Below are positions 19,509 through 20,789 of a stretch of 20,789 nucleotides of DNA, in pieces. The stretch comes from a virus. Numbering within the stretch: the first letter of the stretch is position 1; every line of letters starts with the position of its first letter. The DNA lies in IMG/VR virus record IMGVR_UViG_3300036814_000983, positions 1-20,789 of that record. One strand, written 5' to 3'. Position numbers and translations under genes: made by a program. The notes beneath the pieces were generated by a model. It had not been told where the DNA came from, searched no databases, and saw only the letters and a list, made by a program, of their open reading frames with translations.

Positions 19509-20350
19509 GATACCTCCACAGTTGTGGGACGTTCAGGTTTGAATAATATCTTCTTCATATTATAATCATCATCGTCATCAATTTCAAACCAAACAAGTCC
19601 AATATCTGCGAGACTCTCTGCAACTCGGTGTACATATTCCGTTGCAAGCTGCCATGCTGGTAGTGCAACCAATCGTGTTTTTACCTTATGTATTCTTCCA
19701 CTGTCTGCGAACTGATGGAAGTGACTGCGGATTGCTATGTCAGGTGGATCTTCTCCATCCATCATGTAATTAAAAAAGATATCCTGTGCGTACCAACGCA
19801 TGTATGGGCCTTTGGTATGAGCTCTTCTGCCCATTCGGCCATGGTGCTTTATGTCAAATCTAAGGTTACCAAACTTAATCATTCTCTGATAGGATGATGT
19901 CGTTCCAGTATCGGGATCTTCTATGACATTCCATCGTTGAGCTTTCAACGCCTTGGCCATACCCTCTTCAAGTCCACCTGCCCTGCCAACGTGAGCGGGA
20001 GTTCCTCTGGTGATGTGTATGCTGTCAGGCTTGAGTGCCAACGGAACCCTTAAAGTTTCCAGCGCGCAGTTAACATGCTGACCTTCGCCAGAGCTGAAAA
20101 TTTGAGTCGTCCGGTGATGATCCCCATCAACAGCATCTCCATTACAGACTAGGTGTAGCTTGGCGTCTCTGTTCTTTCGCTTCACCGATTTGATCTTATC
20201 CCAAGATTCTTCCCAGTTATCCCACAGCCATTCCTGGCCTCTGCTAGGCATGTACAGTCCACCATCATCAAGCTCGACACCTTCGGGTGGGCACAATCCT
20301 ACCGTGGAACCACAGTGTAAGTCTCCAAAGCATACGACAATATGTTTCAT
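19505..20350 (-). CDS. Calcineurin-like metallophosphoesterase
   Basis: Metallophosphoesterases hydrolyse phosphoesters with two metal ions. The 281 residues show the family's motifs in order: GDLHCG (Asp10, His12), [11 protein letters not shown] (Asp72), RGTPAH in place of the usual GNHD/E, IKHHG, and SHFHQF as the final H-x-H. Two adjacent His pairs (DHH, KHH) suggest it is active. The replacement of Asn by Thr-Pro in the third motif is a point to check. Substrate unknown; phage relatives may act on nucleotides or RNA. ATG 20350 overlaps the methyltransferase stop by 4 bases; the ribosome binding site is GGGAGGAA. Confidence 0.8.
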   Translation of the reverse strand: MKHIVVCFGDLHCGSTVGLCPPEGVELDDGGLYMPSRGQEWLWDNWEESWDKIKSVKRKNRDAKLHLVCNGDAVDGDHHRTTQIFSSGEGQHVNCALETLRVPLALKPDSIHITRGTPAHVGRAGGLEEGMAKALKAQRWNVIEDPDTGTTSSYQRMIKFGNLRFDIKHHGRMGRRAHTKGPYMRWYAQDIFFNYMMDGEDPPDIAIRSHFHQFADSGRIHKVKTRLVALPAWQLATEYVHRVAESLADIGLVWFEIDDDDDYNMKKILFKPERPTTVEVS

Positions 20351-20789
20351 TGATCTTCCCTCCTAGTGCCAATGTCATTCAGCATCTTTACTACTGTTAA
20401 ACCCACGGCATAACCCAAATTTACAGGTACTGCGTTACCTATCTGTTTATAAATATTATTTTTAGACCCATAAAATTCCCAATCATCTGGAAAAGTTTGA
20501 ATTCGAGCATATTCTCGGCAGGTTAATGGGCGAGTTTCACTTGGATGACACCGCTCTGTTTGTCCCTGTGCAGGAGAGCATACAAGAGTTAGACTTGGTT
20601 CGTCCCAAGATAAGCGTCTTGCAATACCCGTTTTTCCTCCTCCCAAATAATAACTTCCCTTCATGTATTCTCGCTGAAGTTCATCTGGTAAATCTCTCCA
20701 GTATCCGCCCTCAGGAACCTGTGCCATAATCTCTCGTTTTCTATCACGGTAGATTTGACCGCTAGAATGTGGGGTGTCTTCCTTGAAGA
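20347..20789 (-). CDS. DNA (cytosine-5) methyltransferase, second; C-terminal part only
   Basis: The frame stays open to the right window edge, and the 20 codons before the first in-view ATG ([20 protein letters not shown]) continue the protein, so ATG 20727 is not the start. The visible 146 residues carry the family's C-terminal signature: a target-recognition end ([37 protein letters not shown]), motif IX ([20 protein letters not shown]) and motif X ([17 protein letters not shown]). Motifs I to VIII must lie outside. The sequence is clearly different from the methyltransferase at 8301, being closer to stand-alone restriction-modification enzymes, so the phage has two. It heads the operon, as far as seen. 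Confidence 0.9.
   Translation of the reverse strand, partial: FKEDTPHSSGQIYRDRKREIMAQVPEGGYWRDLPDELQREYMKGSYYLGGGKTGIARRLSWDEPSLTLVCSPAQGQTERCHPSETRPLTCREYARIQTFPDDWEFYGSKNNIYKQIGNAVPVNLGYAVGLTVVKMLNDIGTRREDQ

Overview
The window reads as part of a double-stranded DNA tailed-phage genome (or prophage / uncultivated viral contig). The gene order is dense, most genes are under 130 codons, neighbouring genes often overlap by 4 bases, and nearly every start has a purine-rich Shine-Dalgarno sequence. Recognisable products are a small-terminase-like protein, a primase-helicase, a RusA-type resolvase, an exonuclease / annealing protein / SSB recombination set, and two C5-cytosine methyltransferases. 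The host cannot be named. There are no virion structural genes apart from the terminase-like gene, and I see no tRNA, rRNA, CRISPR array or transposase.

Layout. (1) 1-506 has no protein gene but many nested and long-range inverted repeats ending in a T run; it may be the 3' part of a large structured RNA. (2) 507-2226 holds two isolated genes of unknown function, each followed by a terminator and then by a duplicated AT-tract / CGGGGCTGC / CAGT-repeat / palindrome module, and a second structured non-coding stretch. (3) 2227-2676 (-) is the terminase small subunit-like gene. (4) 2717-8271 (+) is a run of about 17 small accessory genes, including phage families recognisable by sequence, an MqsA-like zinc/HTH regulator and a DnaJ-type zinc protein. 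(5) 8301-9641 (+) is a C5 methyltransferase that contains a second, +1-frame ORF with its own strong ribosome binding site. (6) 9704-11462 (+) is five more small genes, ending at back-to-back terminators. (7) 11633-13821 (-) is primase-helicase plus RusA. (8) 13894-18635 (+), divergent from it, carries two related DUF7303-like proteins, PD-(D/E)XK exonuclease, Sak3/DUF1071 annealing protein, SSB-like protein, ribbon-helix-helix regulator, DGQHR-domain protein and small membrane / coiled-coil / HTH proteins. (9) 18632-20789 (-) is an overlapping operon of a second C5 methyltransferase (cut by the window edge), metallophosphoesterase, winged-helix protein and membrane coiled-coil protein.

The most unusual feature is a dispersed 16-bp palindrome, AAGTTT-NAYT-AAACTT. 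It occurs 12 times between 464 and 8290, almost always at a gene end and just before the next ribosome binding site, and I found no full copy in the remaining 12.5 kb. With it runs a start-associated 12-mer, GGAGGGAGTATG. Together they make many small genes look like cassettes with standard ends, and they even write the last codons of the preceding proteins (-EV, -QV, -EGV). The arrangement recalls the SAS/ESAS and stoperator sites of actinobacteriophages, but the sequences differ.
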